In this document: one piece after another, positions 10,401 to 21,173 of the stretch
Layout: every line of letters starts with the position of its first letter
Numbering within the stretch: the first letter of the stretch is position 1
Assembly (NCBI GenBank): GCA_950097015.1
Contig: CATNEN010000001.1
Location: 2,752,001 to 2,816,000, forward strand
Reading direction: 5' to 3'
DNA length: 64,000 nucleotides
From: Macrostomum hystrix
Lineage: Eukaryota; Platyhelminthes; Macrostomidae
Notes under the pieces: generated by a model
Database searches by the model: none
Told to the model about the DNA's origin: nothing
What the model saw: only the letters and a program-made list of their open reading frames with translations
Position numbers and translations under genes: made by a program

Positions 10401-11940
10401 GGCTCCTGGGTCCAAGGACAAGGAGGACAAAGACAGTGGAGAGCTGCCTCCGGTAAGAGCAGTGGTGACAGAGTTCCTGAAGGTGCCGGTTAGCCAGGTC
10501 GAGTTGCTAGAAGCTCAGCACCAAGACCCAGCAATCAGGTACCTGACGGAACTGAAGCTGTCAGGAAGGCAAAAGCCCAGGTTCGATCAGCGACTCCAGA
10601 TGCCGAAAGAGGTCAGAGACCTCCTGGGTGCATTTGAGGAGCTGGAGGTGCGCGACGGGTTGCTCGTCATTGACTTTGATGACAACCGGCCGCCGCGACC
10701 GGTGCTACCGAAAGCATTAGACTCGCGCGTCTTTGAGGCCTTGCATGACTCACCTTTGGCGGGTCATCTCGGTCAGTCCAAGACAGTGCAGAGAGTTAGA
10801 GACAGGTTCTGGAGACCCGGTCTCTGGTCGGAGGCGACGGGGTACGTGGCGCGTTGCAGGACATGCCTGGAGAGCAAGACAAGGCGGAAGGAGATGGTTC
10901 CACCGCAGAGCTTTCCAGTGTGTGAGGTCTTGGGAAGGGTGCACGCCGACGTAATCGGGCCTTTGTCACAAGCAAGTGCCCGAGGACATCGGTACATCCT
11001 CACCCTGTGCGATGCAACTTCGAAATACCCGTTTGCCTATCCGATGCGAAACCAGAAGACTAAGACTGCGATCAAACTGCTGCTAGATAGGTTCATTCCC
11101 GAGTACGGTGCACCAGCCTGGCTGCACACGGACCAGGGGACGAACTTTATGAGTGCAGAGTTTGAGGACTTCTGTAAGCTGTACGGCATCCGTCACACGC
11201 ACACGTGTCCCTATAACCCGGCCAGCAATGGCCAGGTCGAAAATCTGAATCGCCAGATTAAGTCAGTGCTCACGTGCTTGTTGGAAAAGGATCACAGGGA
11301 TTGGGACCTGATGCTGCCCGCGTGCTTAATCGCGTTGCGCACCAGTGTCCACCCTGTGACCGGGTACACACCGTATTTCCTGGTCTTCGGACGGGAGTAC
11401 CGGCTGCCTGTCGACAACACGCTGACTGCACTGGCTGAGTACGCAGACCTGCCAGATTATCTCCGACAGTTCCAGGAGCGCATAGACCAGGCGGTCAATT
11501 GTGCCCGGGACAAGCTCGAGAGGTATCGGGTGCTGCGGGAAGAGCACTACCAAGAGAGACCGCAGGCGAAACCACTCCGCCCGGGCCAGCTGGTCTTACT
11601 TAACAACCCGGTGATCGAATCCGGAGAGATCAGCAAGTTTCATCGGCCTCGTCAATCGGTCTACGTGGTACTCGAGAGTAAAGGCGAGCCAGTGTATAAG
11701 ATCCGGCGACACGGTAGCACCAAGAAGGCCAGGAAGCAGGTGCTGGTAGTCCATCGGCGCAACCTGCTTCCGGTACTGGCCTCGATATGCGACAGGACGG
11801 AGGAGGCGAGCACGGCACGGCGAAAGCTCGGGAGGCCACCCAAGGGTAGCCCTCCGACAGCTGCCGCGGCCGGCGAACGAGACAACAGCGACGACAACAG
11901 CGACGACGACGAGATCGGCCTGTGGAGCGCTCGAAGGTGA
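10400..11940 (+). CDS. Gypsy integrase (part of pol)
   Basis: The frame is open from 10204 and becomes integrase-like from about 10440. The H2C2 zinc-binding N domain reads HDSPLAGHLGQSKTVQRVR...CRTCLES. The catalytic core has its first Asp in HADVIGPL, the second in LHTDQGTNFMS and Glu in NGQVENLNRQ, the D-D-x35-E pattern that inserts the cDNA into the genome. The C-terminal part (KFHRPRQSVYVVLES...YKIRR...VHRRNLLPV) resembles the GPY/F module. There is no chromodomain. The tail is Asp/Asn-rich (DNSDDNSDDDE) and ends at TGA 11938-11940. The integrase itself shows no break, unlike the upstream pol. Confidence 0.85.
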
Positions 11941-12077
11941 CACTTGCGACCACGAGTTGACTCCAGGTCGGGTCTCCACGAGTCGGCCGCGAGATCTGCA
12001 ACGGAGAAGAGGCGGGGGAGGCGTCGGGGTACAAGTGCGCAGGCCGGCACAAAGTAGCGACAGCAGCAGTGGCTCCA

Positions 12078-12637
12078 TGGATGCCCAAGTGGATGCCAAT
12101 GAGGACATTTGGGCCCAACTTCAATTTGGAATGCCCTCGGAAGATGAAGGGGTGCTGGAAGAAGACTCCAGCGGTGATGAGGAGGAACCGGAGGGGCCAG
12201 CACCACCTCCTGAGTTTGAGCCTCCTAGGCCTCGGAGTCCTTCATCAGAGGATAGTCAGGAGGAGTGGGAAGAAGCAGCGGCTAGGCCCAGACGCCGAAG
12301 GGGCGGTGCCCAACGGCGCAGGCAACGCCGGGCTCAGTGGAGTCTAAGAGAGCCGGCACGCGAAGCGGCGGTGTTGGGAATGGCCGAGTCCCTGGCCCGA
12401 GCCGCACGGGGGCAGAGGGATGACGGCTGGTCGGCGGCGGTGCAGCAAGGGTTTGCGGCGGAAGATCGGGCCACCAGGCGCGAGATGGCTCAAGAGGCTG
12501 CAGCCCGAGCGGAAGTAATGGTCGGCGGACTGGCAGCGACACCACAGGATCTGAAGGCCCGGTATGGGCAGGCTGTGGTTGAACTTGTAGAAGGATGGTG
12601 GTTGCCAGAGTTGTTGATGCGTGTGGCCCCAATGTAA
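12078..12637 (+). CDS. ORF downstream of Gypsy pol, unknown
   Basis: ATG at 12078 opens about 185 codons to TAA 12635-12637; the frame is open further back to 11957, just after the pol stop. The N-terminal half is acidic (SEDEGVLEEDSSGDEEEPEG), followed by a basic Arg cluster (RPRRRRGGAQRRRQRR) and an Ala-rich helical C-terminal part. There is no signal peptide and no membrane segment, so it does not look like an envelope gene. The position fits an extra ORF of the retrotransposon. I do not recognise it. Confidence 0.45.
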
Positions 12638-12971
12638 GTGCACCGTGTCCGTTGACTCATGCCGTAATGCTAGACCCCTCGAGTTTGTTTTTAGTGTTGT
12701 TGATTGCTTTTTTTGTATGAACTGTTCTTGTTGCGTGTCCACTTATTCAGTTAGTACTCCTTTTATTGTTTGCCATTTTTTCGGTTGGTTATTTTTCTGA
12801 GTGCGCCATGATTATATTGTCGGTGTGTTTTTAAAAGAAGTTGGTAATTTGGTGTTTGGAAAGAAAGAAGAAAACGAAGGAAATAAAAAAGGAAAAGTAC
12901 TTACGTGAATTTTGATTAAGTGCGGCTGACGGCCAGCCGGTGTTGACCGTCATCCTTTAGCTGGAGGAGAA

Positions 12972-13720
12972 TGATGTGCTGTAGACTGCTGAGCAGCCTC
13001 CAGGCAATCTGTGAGTCAGGCTGTTCTAGGTCTGTGAGAGGGCTGGGGTGTAGGTAGTTAGTGTTTCCCGTGCACTGTCACCTCCGCTCGCCACCCCCTC
13101 TGCTTTCTCTCTTTCGTTCCAGCTCTGTCTGCGCACTGAGTCACATTGCACACCATGGTGCAATCGCTTAAGTTCGGAAGAAGACTGGCAGAATAGCGCT
13201 CAAATGCTCCTACTACGTAGATAGATTATGGACAACAGAAAGATTTTAATAGATGTTGAAAAAGAGAAAACAGCAAGACATGCAGTGCACAGTATGTATA
13301 AGTAGGGCACAGTCCGACGAATCCTTGAGATGGTGTTAGTATCGTGGTAGCACTATTTCTTTATATTCATGGCACTTTTCCGCCTCCAGTTCTTCATGCT
13401 TTTGCATCCTATTTCATCTTGCTACTCAACAACTTCTGTGAAGTTAGCAAATCTCTTGACAAAGCTAGACTAGAAAGCGCATTTTGAAGCACAAGCTCTC
13501 TAGTCCGCTTGCGGACTAGTCACAGAAAGTCACAGAAATCAAGTAAGACATAGACTCTCTACTTGATATCCGAGGAAACTAGGTAATCTAAGCCTGACTA
13601 CCAGGTTGCTCCACTGCGAAGAGGCAACAGTGTTGAGGCCAGTATAAAATCCTCTCAGGATCCAGTTCCTGTCTTGGTCATTTTACCAATTGTGTGTGCC
13701 ACGCTACCACAGGTACAACA
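12972..13720 (+). repeat. Probable 3' LTR of the Gypsy element
   Basis: It follows a purine-rich tract (GGAGGAGAA) and starts with TG (TGATGTGCTGTAG). A TATA-like word (AGTATAAAATCC) lies near 13641-13652 and ends rich in CA occur near 13700-13720. An AATAAA lies just beyond, near 13731. No 5' LTR copy exists in the window, so borders and target duplication cannot be confirmed. Confidence 0.4.
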
Positions 13721-13935
13721 CATTAATACAAATAAATATAACTGAGGGCTGTGCAGGAGCTGTCCAAAATTAATACATTTACAGAAATAAGGTATTTTGC
13801 AGACTTTGCACAGACCCATGCACAGTAATCAAATGTAATCAGGCGCAATTAACAGTAACGGTTTGTCCGCAGAAAGTTGATGAAATTTTAATGACTGAAT
13901 CTTTCTCCTGTTGCGCCCGCCTTTGTATGTGCTCC

Positions 13936-14050
13936 TGCTTAATCTGTGCTCATTATTGCTTCTCTGTGCTCATGATTGCTTGTATGTGCTCATTATTGCT
14001 TATCTGTGCTCATTATTGCTTCTCTGTGCTCATTCTTGTACTGCTGTGCT
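13936..14050 (+). repeat. Short minisatellite, TCTGTGCTCATTATTGCT core
   Basis: Five degenerate copies of a ~24-bp unit (TCTGTGCTCATTATTGCT plus TCTC/TATC) stand in tandem. The ORF running over it is an artefact of the repeat. Confidence 0.8.
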
Positions 14051-14934
14051 GCGATTCTGGCTACGATTCCTGCTACGGCATCTGCTATGAATCTATGAGC
14101 CTTTGATTCAACATGCCGCTCAATTTGAAATTGAATACATAAGTGAATCCACCAGGTGGAAAAATGCATCCATCAGAGTGGGACCACTGACAGTCTGACT
14201 CTCTCCTCTGACCATCGCTGTCACACCAGTGCTAAATTTCGTCGAAGCCGCACTATATGGCCTAATATTAATATCTCGGATTCATCTACTGACAAACATA
14301 TAAAGTACGGTACAGTAGTTGTACTGACTTTCGGTTAAGCCAGATACACACATATATTTTTTATTTTGATATGGTCAGTGTTCGTTAAACTCTGACTTAC
14401 CTCATTATTGGCTTCGTTGCACACCTCATTTTGCTCATAGATGAGTATAAGTTCATGACGAATGCTTAATTTCCGTTTCTCTGAGGGATGTCATATCCGT
14501 GTGACATTCACAAAATCGTGCTGTGCATCCACAAGCTTCATGTATATATCTTACTGATAATTTGTAAACGGCTTCTTAAGTAAGTTGCAAAAACACAGGC
14601 AGAAGTAAGGCCAGAATTGAAACACAGTAAAGAACTAGTCTGATATCGCGGCTCCTTATATTTGCGTTCATGCAGTCTAATTTCCAGACCCTGGGGCTAG
14701 GGATTTGGGGGGATTTGGGGATCCCAGACAGACGGCCCACCCCAGTTGCACACAAACTAATTGCATGAGACACAAACAACATCAACGGGGGTGCACCCAG
14801 ACAGTGGTGACAAGTGCATGCAAACAAGCTAAGCTAACATTGAATGTCACATTGAATAACAAAAAGTAATGTCACATAAGTAATTTGCAATTCCACAAAT
14901 TAAAGCCCGTCCATTGACAACACATACAGTACAT
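14051..14934. other. Intergenic sequence, no gene seen
   Basis: No ORF with codon-like character, no repeat match elsewhere in the window, and no RNA gene recognised. Confidence 0.5.
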
Positions 14935-16911
14935 TGAAATGGTTGGGGGTTTTGAAACCACTGAACTGCCCCCGTGAGAGATGGAAGCCTAGAGGCGGGT
15001 GTTAGAATCGATGAACCGTCCACCTGGCTGCTCGCAGGATGTCGCGGAGAGAAGGCAGAGATGAAGGGAGGGGTGAGGAGATGAAGGGAGAGATGAGGAG
15101 GTTCAATGGCTGCAGAGAGTGGTCCTATTGGCCTCAGGCTGGCCAGTCCCACTCGTCCCATAGGCCACTGGCATGACTGCCGTGCCTACCCCTAGCTATG
15201 CTCGAAACCGGCGAAAGGTCTAAAAGAGAGGTGTCGGACTATCCGGAATCGGACAGGACAGGGCTAGATAGCCTACTGTCATCAGTAGTACGTGCGCAAC
15301 TGACTCCTAACCTTGGTAGCGGTGGTCGATTCGGCCTAGGCTCTTGTCACAGAACTGCGGAAAGGCTATCGGCAAAGCGGATAGATGATCTAGGGTAGCG
15401 CCACCACCCAATGCGCCTACGTTGCCACCGCAGGCATTTGGGAACTTGGGTCCCCGGAGTACACAGCTCCTAGTTTATCACACAGATCTAGACAAGCCGA
15501 AAAAAGGGCATTGCTGCAACTTCCGTTTTAGAATGGGGTGAGAGCCCCAGAATGGATCGAGACACGCCTCAAAAGGGGATTCCTGAATTTGCGCTACAGG
15601 AGTCTAGAAAGGTGGTACTAAGAACTTAAATGAGAATCCATAGCCGGAATCCTACTCATAAGACATCAGACACATTCTATACATTAGACTGCAGCCTACA
15701 CATTAAGTAACTAACAAATCCGAATCTGTGTGAGTTGAGGAGATCAGAGGCTCGAGAGATTAAGCAGAACAACTGGCTGAGTGATTACGCAAGCATAAGA
15801 TTATTAGATAATCACTCTCGCTCCCGTGGCCGCAGTTGCGAGAGGGGGATAGGGGGAGACTCCATTGGAAAGGGAGTTCGACACGTACACTTTGAGCCCG
15901 CCCAAGAGGGAGAAGGAAAGCCGGCCAAGGATTCCCCCAACCCCCTGGGAAGAAATGCACATACTACCTCCGCATCTGCTTGCAAATCCCTAGCTTCTTA
16001 TTACTTCTGTGCGCGCTTACAGTTGCCTTCCTGCCGCAGCTCTCAGCTCGGCATCCCCAGAGCCCACCCCCTAGGAGATTAGCCACTCATAGCTGAGGGC
16101 TGCCTAATAGTGAAAATAAACATAGAAGATAACATGCAGAGAGGATTTAAATTGTTATTAAAAATTGGCCTCTAATTAAACGATTGGCTAAAGTTGCACT
16201 ATTTTATTAAGCCAAGAAAATTCCCAAATCCCTTGCCCGCTATGTGCTGCCTAACTAGTAGAATAAGTCCCTTAGGAGTAACAATGGATAAACCGCTGCG
16301 CCGGTTACTTAGCTGAACCCCGATCGGCCGCGTGCTGCAGTCCCGTAGCTCTCGAGGGATGGGTGGGGCAAAATCAGCAAAGGCAGAGGAGGGGAAGGCT
16401 AGATGTGAGCTGGCAGGGGCCAACGCACTAATGAGCGCAATGCGCAATTTGCAGAGCTCACCTAAAGAGGTGGCTTTCACTATTGGGGGCTTATAGGCAG
16501 GCAATGAGCCTGTGAGCGCTAAATGAGCTTAAAGCTCGAGGGTCTAAGCCCTAGGTGGAAGACATAGGTCCGGGGGGTCCGTCGGGGAAGACGGGTCCGC
16601 AAGAAGGCAGGAAACTAGGTTAGGTTGGGAGGGTCCGGCTTTCCGGAGGTTAAGGTTCCTAGCGGGAGCAGCGCAGCGCGCTTGCTTATATAGTCCTGCA
16701 GCACGCCAACCTCGACATTCATCAAAGCAACCCACATTCGCGCCAGCCTGTCAACGAGGGATCGGGGCGGCGATAAACCGCCCTGATCACCCAATGAACC
16801 GGCGGCGGGAAACGACAGGTGTTCTGCGCGAACAGCCGTCGGCAGTCGGCCAGCAATTGTTACTCCGCCGGGACAATGGGAAGCGCAGGCGCCGACCTGC
16901 CTACAGTGACA
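14935..16911 (+). repeat. R2k dispersed repeat, copy 2
   Basis: Aligns with 58590-60540 over nearly its whole length. Landmarks are CTGGCCAGTCCCACTCGTCC, TTGGGAACTTGGGTCCCCGG, AATGGATCGAGACACGCCTC and TACTCCGCCGGGACAATGGG. It stops at TACAGTGACA because Helitron H1 is inserted there. It shows several small indels relative to copy 3 and no conserved ORF. Confidence 0.8.
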
Positions 16912-17524
16912 TCTAATATACTAAAAATGAAATGGTTGGTTGGTTGGTTGTATTTGATTTTTTCCCGAACGGCTCAACCGATTTTCACCATTTCTTCACC
17001 AAAAGATGCCAAATATGGGGACAATTTTACACGTATTTTTATTAAGCTTAACTTTATTGCTAAGGGGATTAAATATTCGAAAAACATGTTTTTTGACCTT
17101 TTCAAAGGTCAAACTATCTTGGCCTATTGAGAATTTCATTCACTGACTGCCACTGAGTTAGAATTGCATCGTCAAATTGCGCAACAACCCCTAGCTGATT
17201 GAATTTGAAGCCTGCACTCTGGAGACAAATTGGAAATAAATGTACACAACCAACCGCAAGACTGAGTGTACTCTATTTTCTTACTTCATTGTACAAAGCC
17301 AGAACTTTGAGAATTCATTTTATAAGGCTGATTTTTGCACCCACTAACCAACAGTCGGAATAGCCGATGTGTAGGCACTAGGAATAGGTTATAGGCTAGG
17401 CTAGGGTTCGATTCTGCACTGCATCAAATCATTTTAGACTAACTTTCAGCCAGTAGTGATTGAAGACTATTTTATATTATTTTTTTCATTTCGTAAATAA
17501 AATATCATAAATCATAGCACACCG

Positions 17525-19512
17525 GCTAAAACAGAGTTTGAATCATGGCTAAACCAGAGTCTGAATCATGGCTAAACCAGAGTCTGAATCATGGCTAAAC
17601 CAGAGTCTGAATCATGGCTAAACCAGAGTCTGAATCATGGCTAAACCAGAGTCTGAATCATGGCTAAACCAGAGTCTGAATCATGGCTAAACCAGAGTCT
17701 GAATCATGGCTAAACCAGAGTCTGAATCAAGGCTAAACCAGAGTCTGGATCATGGCTAAACCAGAGTCTGAATCCTGGCTACACCAGAGTCTGAATCATG
17801 GCTAAACCAGAGTCTGAATCATGGCTAAACAAGAGTCTGAATCATGGCTAAACCAGAGTCTGAATCATGGCTAAACCAGAGTTTGAATCATAGCTAAACC
17901 AGAGTCTGAATCATGGCTACACCAGAGTCTGAATCATGGCTAAACCAGAGTTTGAATCATGGCTAAACCAGAGTCTGAATCATGGCTAAACCAGAGTCTG
18001 AATCATGGCTAAACCAGAGTTTGAATCATAGCTAAACCAGAGTCTGAATCATGGCTAAACCAGAGTCTGAATCATGGCTACACCAGAGTCTGAATCATGG
18101 CTAAACCAGAGTCTGAATCATGGCTACACCAGAGTCTGAATCATAGCTAAACCAGAGTCTGAATCATGGCTAAACCAGAGTCAGAATCATGGCTAAACCA
18201 GAGTCTGAATCATGGCTAAACCAGAGTTTGAATCATAGCTAAACCAGAGTCTGAATCATGGCTACACCAGAGTCTGAATCATGGCTAAACCAGAGTTTGA
18301 ATCATGGCTAAACCAGAGTCTGAATCATGGCTAAACCAGAGTCTGAATCATGGCTAAACCAGAGTCTGAATCATGGCTAAACCAGAGTCTGAATCATGGC
18401 TAAACCAGAGTCTGAATCATGGCTACACCAGAGTCTGAATCATGGCTAAACCAGAGTCTGAATCATGGCTACACCAGAGTCTGAATCATAGCTAAACCAG
18501 AGTCTGAATCATGGCTAAACCAGAGTCTGAATCATGGCTAAACCAGAGTCTGAATCATGGCTAAACCAGAGTCTGAATCATGGCTACACCAGAGTCTGAA
18601 TCATGGCTAAACCAGAGTCTGAATCATGGCTAAACAAGAGTCTGAATCATGGCTAAACCAGAGTCTGAATCATGGCTAAACCAGAGTCTGAATCATGGCT
18701 AAACCAGAGTTTGAATCATAGCTAAACCAGAGTCTGAATCATGGCTAAACCAGAGTCTGAATCATGGCTACACCAGAGTCTGAATCATGGCTAAACCAGA
18801 GTCTGAATCATGGCTACACCAGAGTCTGAATCATAGCTAAACCAGAGTCTGAATCATGGCTAAACCAGAGTCTGAATCATGGCTAAACCAGAGTCTGAAT
18901 CATGGCTAAACCAGAGTCTGAATCATGGCTACACCAGAGTCTGAATCATGGCTAAACCAGAGTCTGAATCATGGCTAAACCAGAGTCTGAATCATGGCTA
19001 AACCAGAGTCTGAATCATGGCTAAACCAGAGTCTGTATCATGGCTAAACCAGAGTCTGAATCATGGCTAAACCAGAGTCTGAATCATGGCTACACCAGAG
19101 TCTGAATCATGGCTACACCAGAGTCTGAATCATGGCTAAACCAGAGTCTGAATCATGGCTAAACCAGAGTCTGGATCATGGCTAAACCAGAGTCTGAATC
19201 ATGGCTAAACCAGAGTCTGAATCATGGCTAAACCAGAGTCTGAATCATGGCTAAACCAGAGTCTGAATCATGGCTACACCAGAGTCTAAATCATGGCTAA
19301 ACCAGAGTCTGAATCAAGGCTAAACCAGAGTCTGGATCATGGCTAAACCAGAGTTTGAATCATAGCTAAACCAGCGTCTGAATCATGGCTAAACTAGATT
19401 CTGAATCATGGCTAAACCAGAGTTTGAATCATGGCTAAACCAGAGTTTGAATCATGGCAAAACCAGAGTTTGAATCATGGCTAACCCAGCGTTTGAATCA
19501 TTGCTAAACCAG
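17525..19512 (+). repeat. 23-bp minisatellite array in H1
   Basis: About 86 tandem copies of a 23-bp unit with core GAATCATGGCTAAACC followed by AGAGTCT. Variants are AGAGTTTG, TACACC for TAAACC, and ATAGC for ATGGC. It fades directly into the 18-bp array at about 19512 without the spacer seen in H2. Confidence 0.95.
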
Positions 19513-20488
19513 AACTGGTGGATAATCGTCAACTGGGGGATCATGGTAAACTGGGGGATAATTGTCAACTGGGGGATCATTGTCAACTGGCGGATCATTG
19601 GCAACTGGGGGATAATTGTCAACTGGGGGACAATTGTCACGGGGAAACATCACCAAATGCGGGATCATAATCAACTAGGGGATCATTGTCAACTAGGGGA
19701 TCATGTTCAACTGGGGGAACATTGTCAACTGGGATCACCATCAATGGGGGATCATAGTCAACTGAGAGATAATTGTCGACTGGGGGATAATCGTCAACTG
19801 GGGGATCATGGTCAACTGGAGGATCATTGTCAACGGGGGGATAGTTGTCAACTGGGGGATAATTGTCAACTGGGGAGTCATCATCAAATGCGGGATCATG
19901 GTTAACTGGGGGATAATTGTCAACTGGGGGATCATTGTCAACTGGGAGATCATTGTCAATGTCAACTGGGGGATCATTGTCATCTGGGGATCATTGTCAA
20001 CTGGGGGTTTATCATCACCCGGAGGATCATTGTGAACTGGGGGGATCATTGTCAACTTGTTGATCATCATCAACTGGGGGATCATTGTCAACTGTGGGAA
20101 CATTGTCAACTGGGGGAACGTTGTCAACTGGAGATTATCATCAATGGGGAGTCATCATTAACTGGGGGATCATTGTCAACTGCGTGATCATCATCAATTG
20201 GGGGATTATTGTCAACTCGGGGATCATTGTCAGCTGTGGGAACATTGTCAACTGGGGATCATCATCAATGGGGAGTCATCATTAACTGGGGGATCATTGT
20301 CAACTGCGTGATCATCATCAATTGAGGGATTATTGTCAACTGGGGGATCATAATCAACTGCGTGATCATCATCAATTGGGGGATTATTGTCAACGGGGGG
20401 TTCATTGTCAACTGGGGGATCATTGTCAACTGGGGGATTATTGTCAACTGGGGGATCTTTATCAACTGGGGGATCATTGTCAACTGAT
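19513..20488 (+). repeat. 18-bp minisatellite array in H1, divergent copies
   Basis: Tandem copies of GGGGGATCATTGTCAACT with many single-base changes and length variants. Because 18 is a multiple of 3, several frames on both strands stay open by chance; no protein is implied. Confidence 0.95.
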
Positions 20489-20558
20489 CATTGTAGCGTA
20501 AAAAGGCTGAAAATGCAGCTGCTAAAAAGTGTATACTGGACGAAATCAAAATATTTCT

Positions 20559-20587
20559 GCTCCCCGAAGGGGGGCAAAACTTGCTAG
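20559..20587 (+). terminator. Helitron 3' terminal hairpin and CTAG of H1
   Basis: CTCCCCGAAGGGG forms a short GC stem with a GAA loop, followed 11 nt later by CTAG at 20584-20587. In Helitrons this structure marks the 3' end where rolling-circle transfer stops. The next base starts H2. Confidence 0.85.
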
Positions 20588-21173
20588 TCCACTATACTAA
20601 AAATGAAATGCTTGCTTGGTTGTAATTGATTTTCTCCCGAACGGCTCAACCGATTTTCACCATTTCTTCACCAAAAGATGCCAAATATGGGGACAATTTT
20701 ACACGTATTTTTATTAAGCTTAACTTTATTGCTAAAGGGATTAAATATTCGAAAAACATGATTTTTCAAAGGTCAAACCATCTTGGCCTATTGAGAATTT
20801 TACTCACTGCCGCTGAATTGGAATTGCATCGTCAAATTGCGCAACACCCCCTCGCTGACTGAGTTAGAAGCCTGCACTCTGGAGACAAATTTGAAATAAA
20901 TGTACACAACCAACCGCGAGACTGAGTGTACTCTATTTTCTCACTTCATTGTACAAAGCCAGAACTTTGAGAATTCATTTTATAAGGCTGATTTTTGCAC
21001 CCACTAACCAACAGTCGGAATAGCCGATGTGTAGGCACTAGGAATAGGTTATAGGCTAGGCTAGGGTTCGATTCTGCACTGCGTCAAATCATTTAGACTA
21101 ATTTTCAGCCAGTAGTGATTGAAGATTATTTTGATTTTTTTTTCATTTCGTAAATAAAATATCAAAAATCATA

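Larger units (their letters stand above)
9095..13720 (+). mobile_element. Ty3/Gypsy LTR retrotransposon, 5'-truncated
   Basis: The element starts abruptly inside pol, just before RNase H (VLAYPEYTS-DPKVTFILDTDAS), at the end of R2k; no gag, protease, RT or 5' LTR is present. The order is RNase H, a Cys-rich linker, integrase, a separate downstream ORF, a purine-rich tract (GGAGGAGAA near 12963-12971) and a probable 3' LTR from 12972. RNase H before integrase is the Ty3/Gypsy order. Pol carries at least three lesions (see its entries), so this copy is dead. The right boundary is approximate. Confidence 0.8.
16912..20587 (+). mobile_element. Helitron H1, non-autonomous, filled with minisatellites
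   Basis: The 5' end is TC (TCTAATATACTAAAAATG) and the 3' end is CTAG, preceded 11 nt upstream by a CCCC-GAA-GGGG hairpin: canonical Helitron termini. Insertion lies after A in TACAGTGACA, whose intact versions at 8975-8992 and 60531-60548 read GACA|TTTACATG, so the site is the expected A|T. About 600 bp of family-specific 5' sequence (with CCCGAACGGCTCAACCGATT, a type of phrase seen at Helitron 5' ends) is followed by a 23-bp array, an 18-bp array and a ~100-bp 3' end. There is no gene. It depends on enzymes from elsewhere, plausibly H3. Confidence 0.88.

Noticed and set aside
11957-12637. Envelope gene of a retrovirus-like element
   Set aside because: No signal peptide, no hydrophobic membrane segment and no furin-like site followed by a fusion peptide; the product is acidic then basic and soluble-looking.
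14935-16911. R2k as the 5' LTR of the Gypsy element
   Set aside because: R2k joins pol in mid-RNase H rather than ahead of gag, shares nothing with the sequence after the purine tract at 12963, and lacks clear TG...CA ends.
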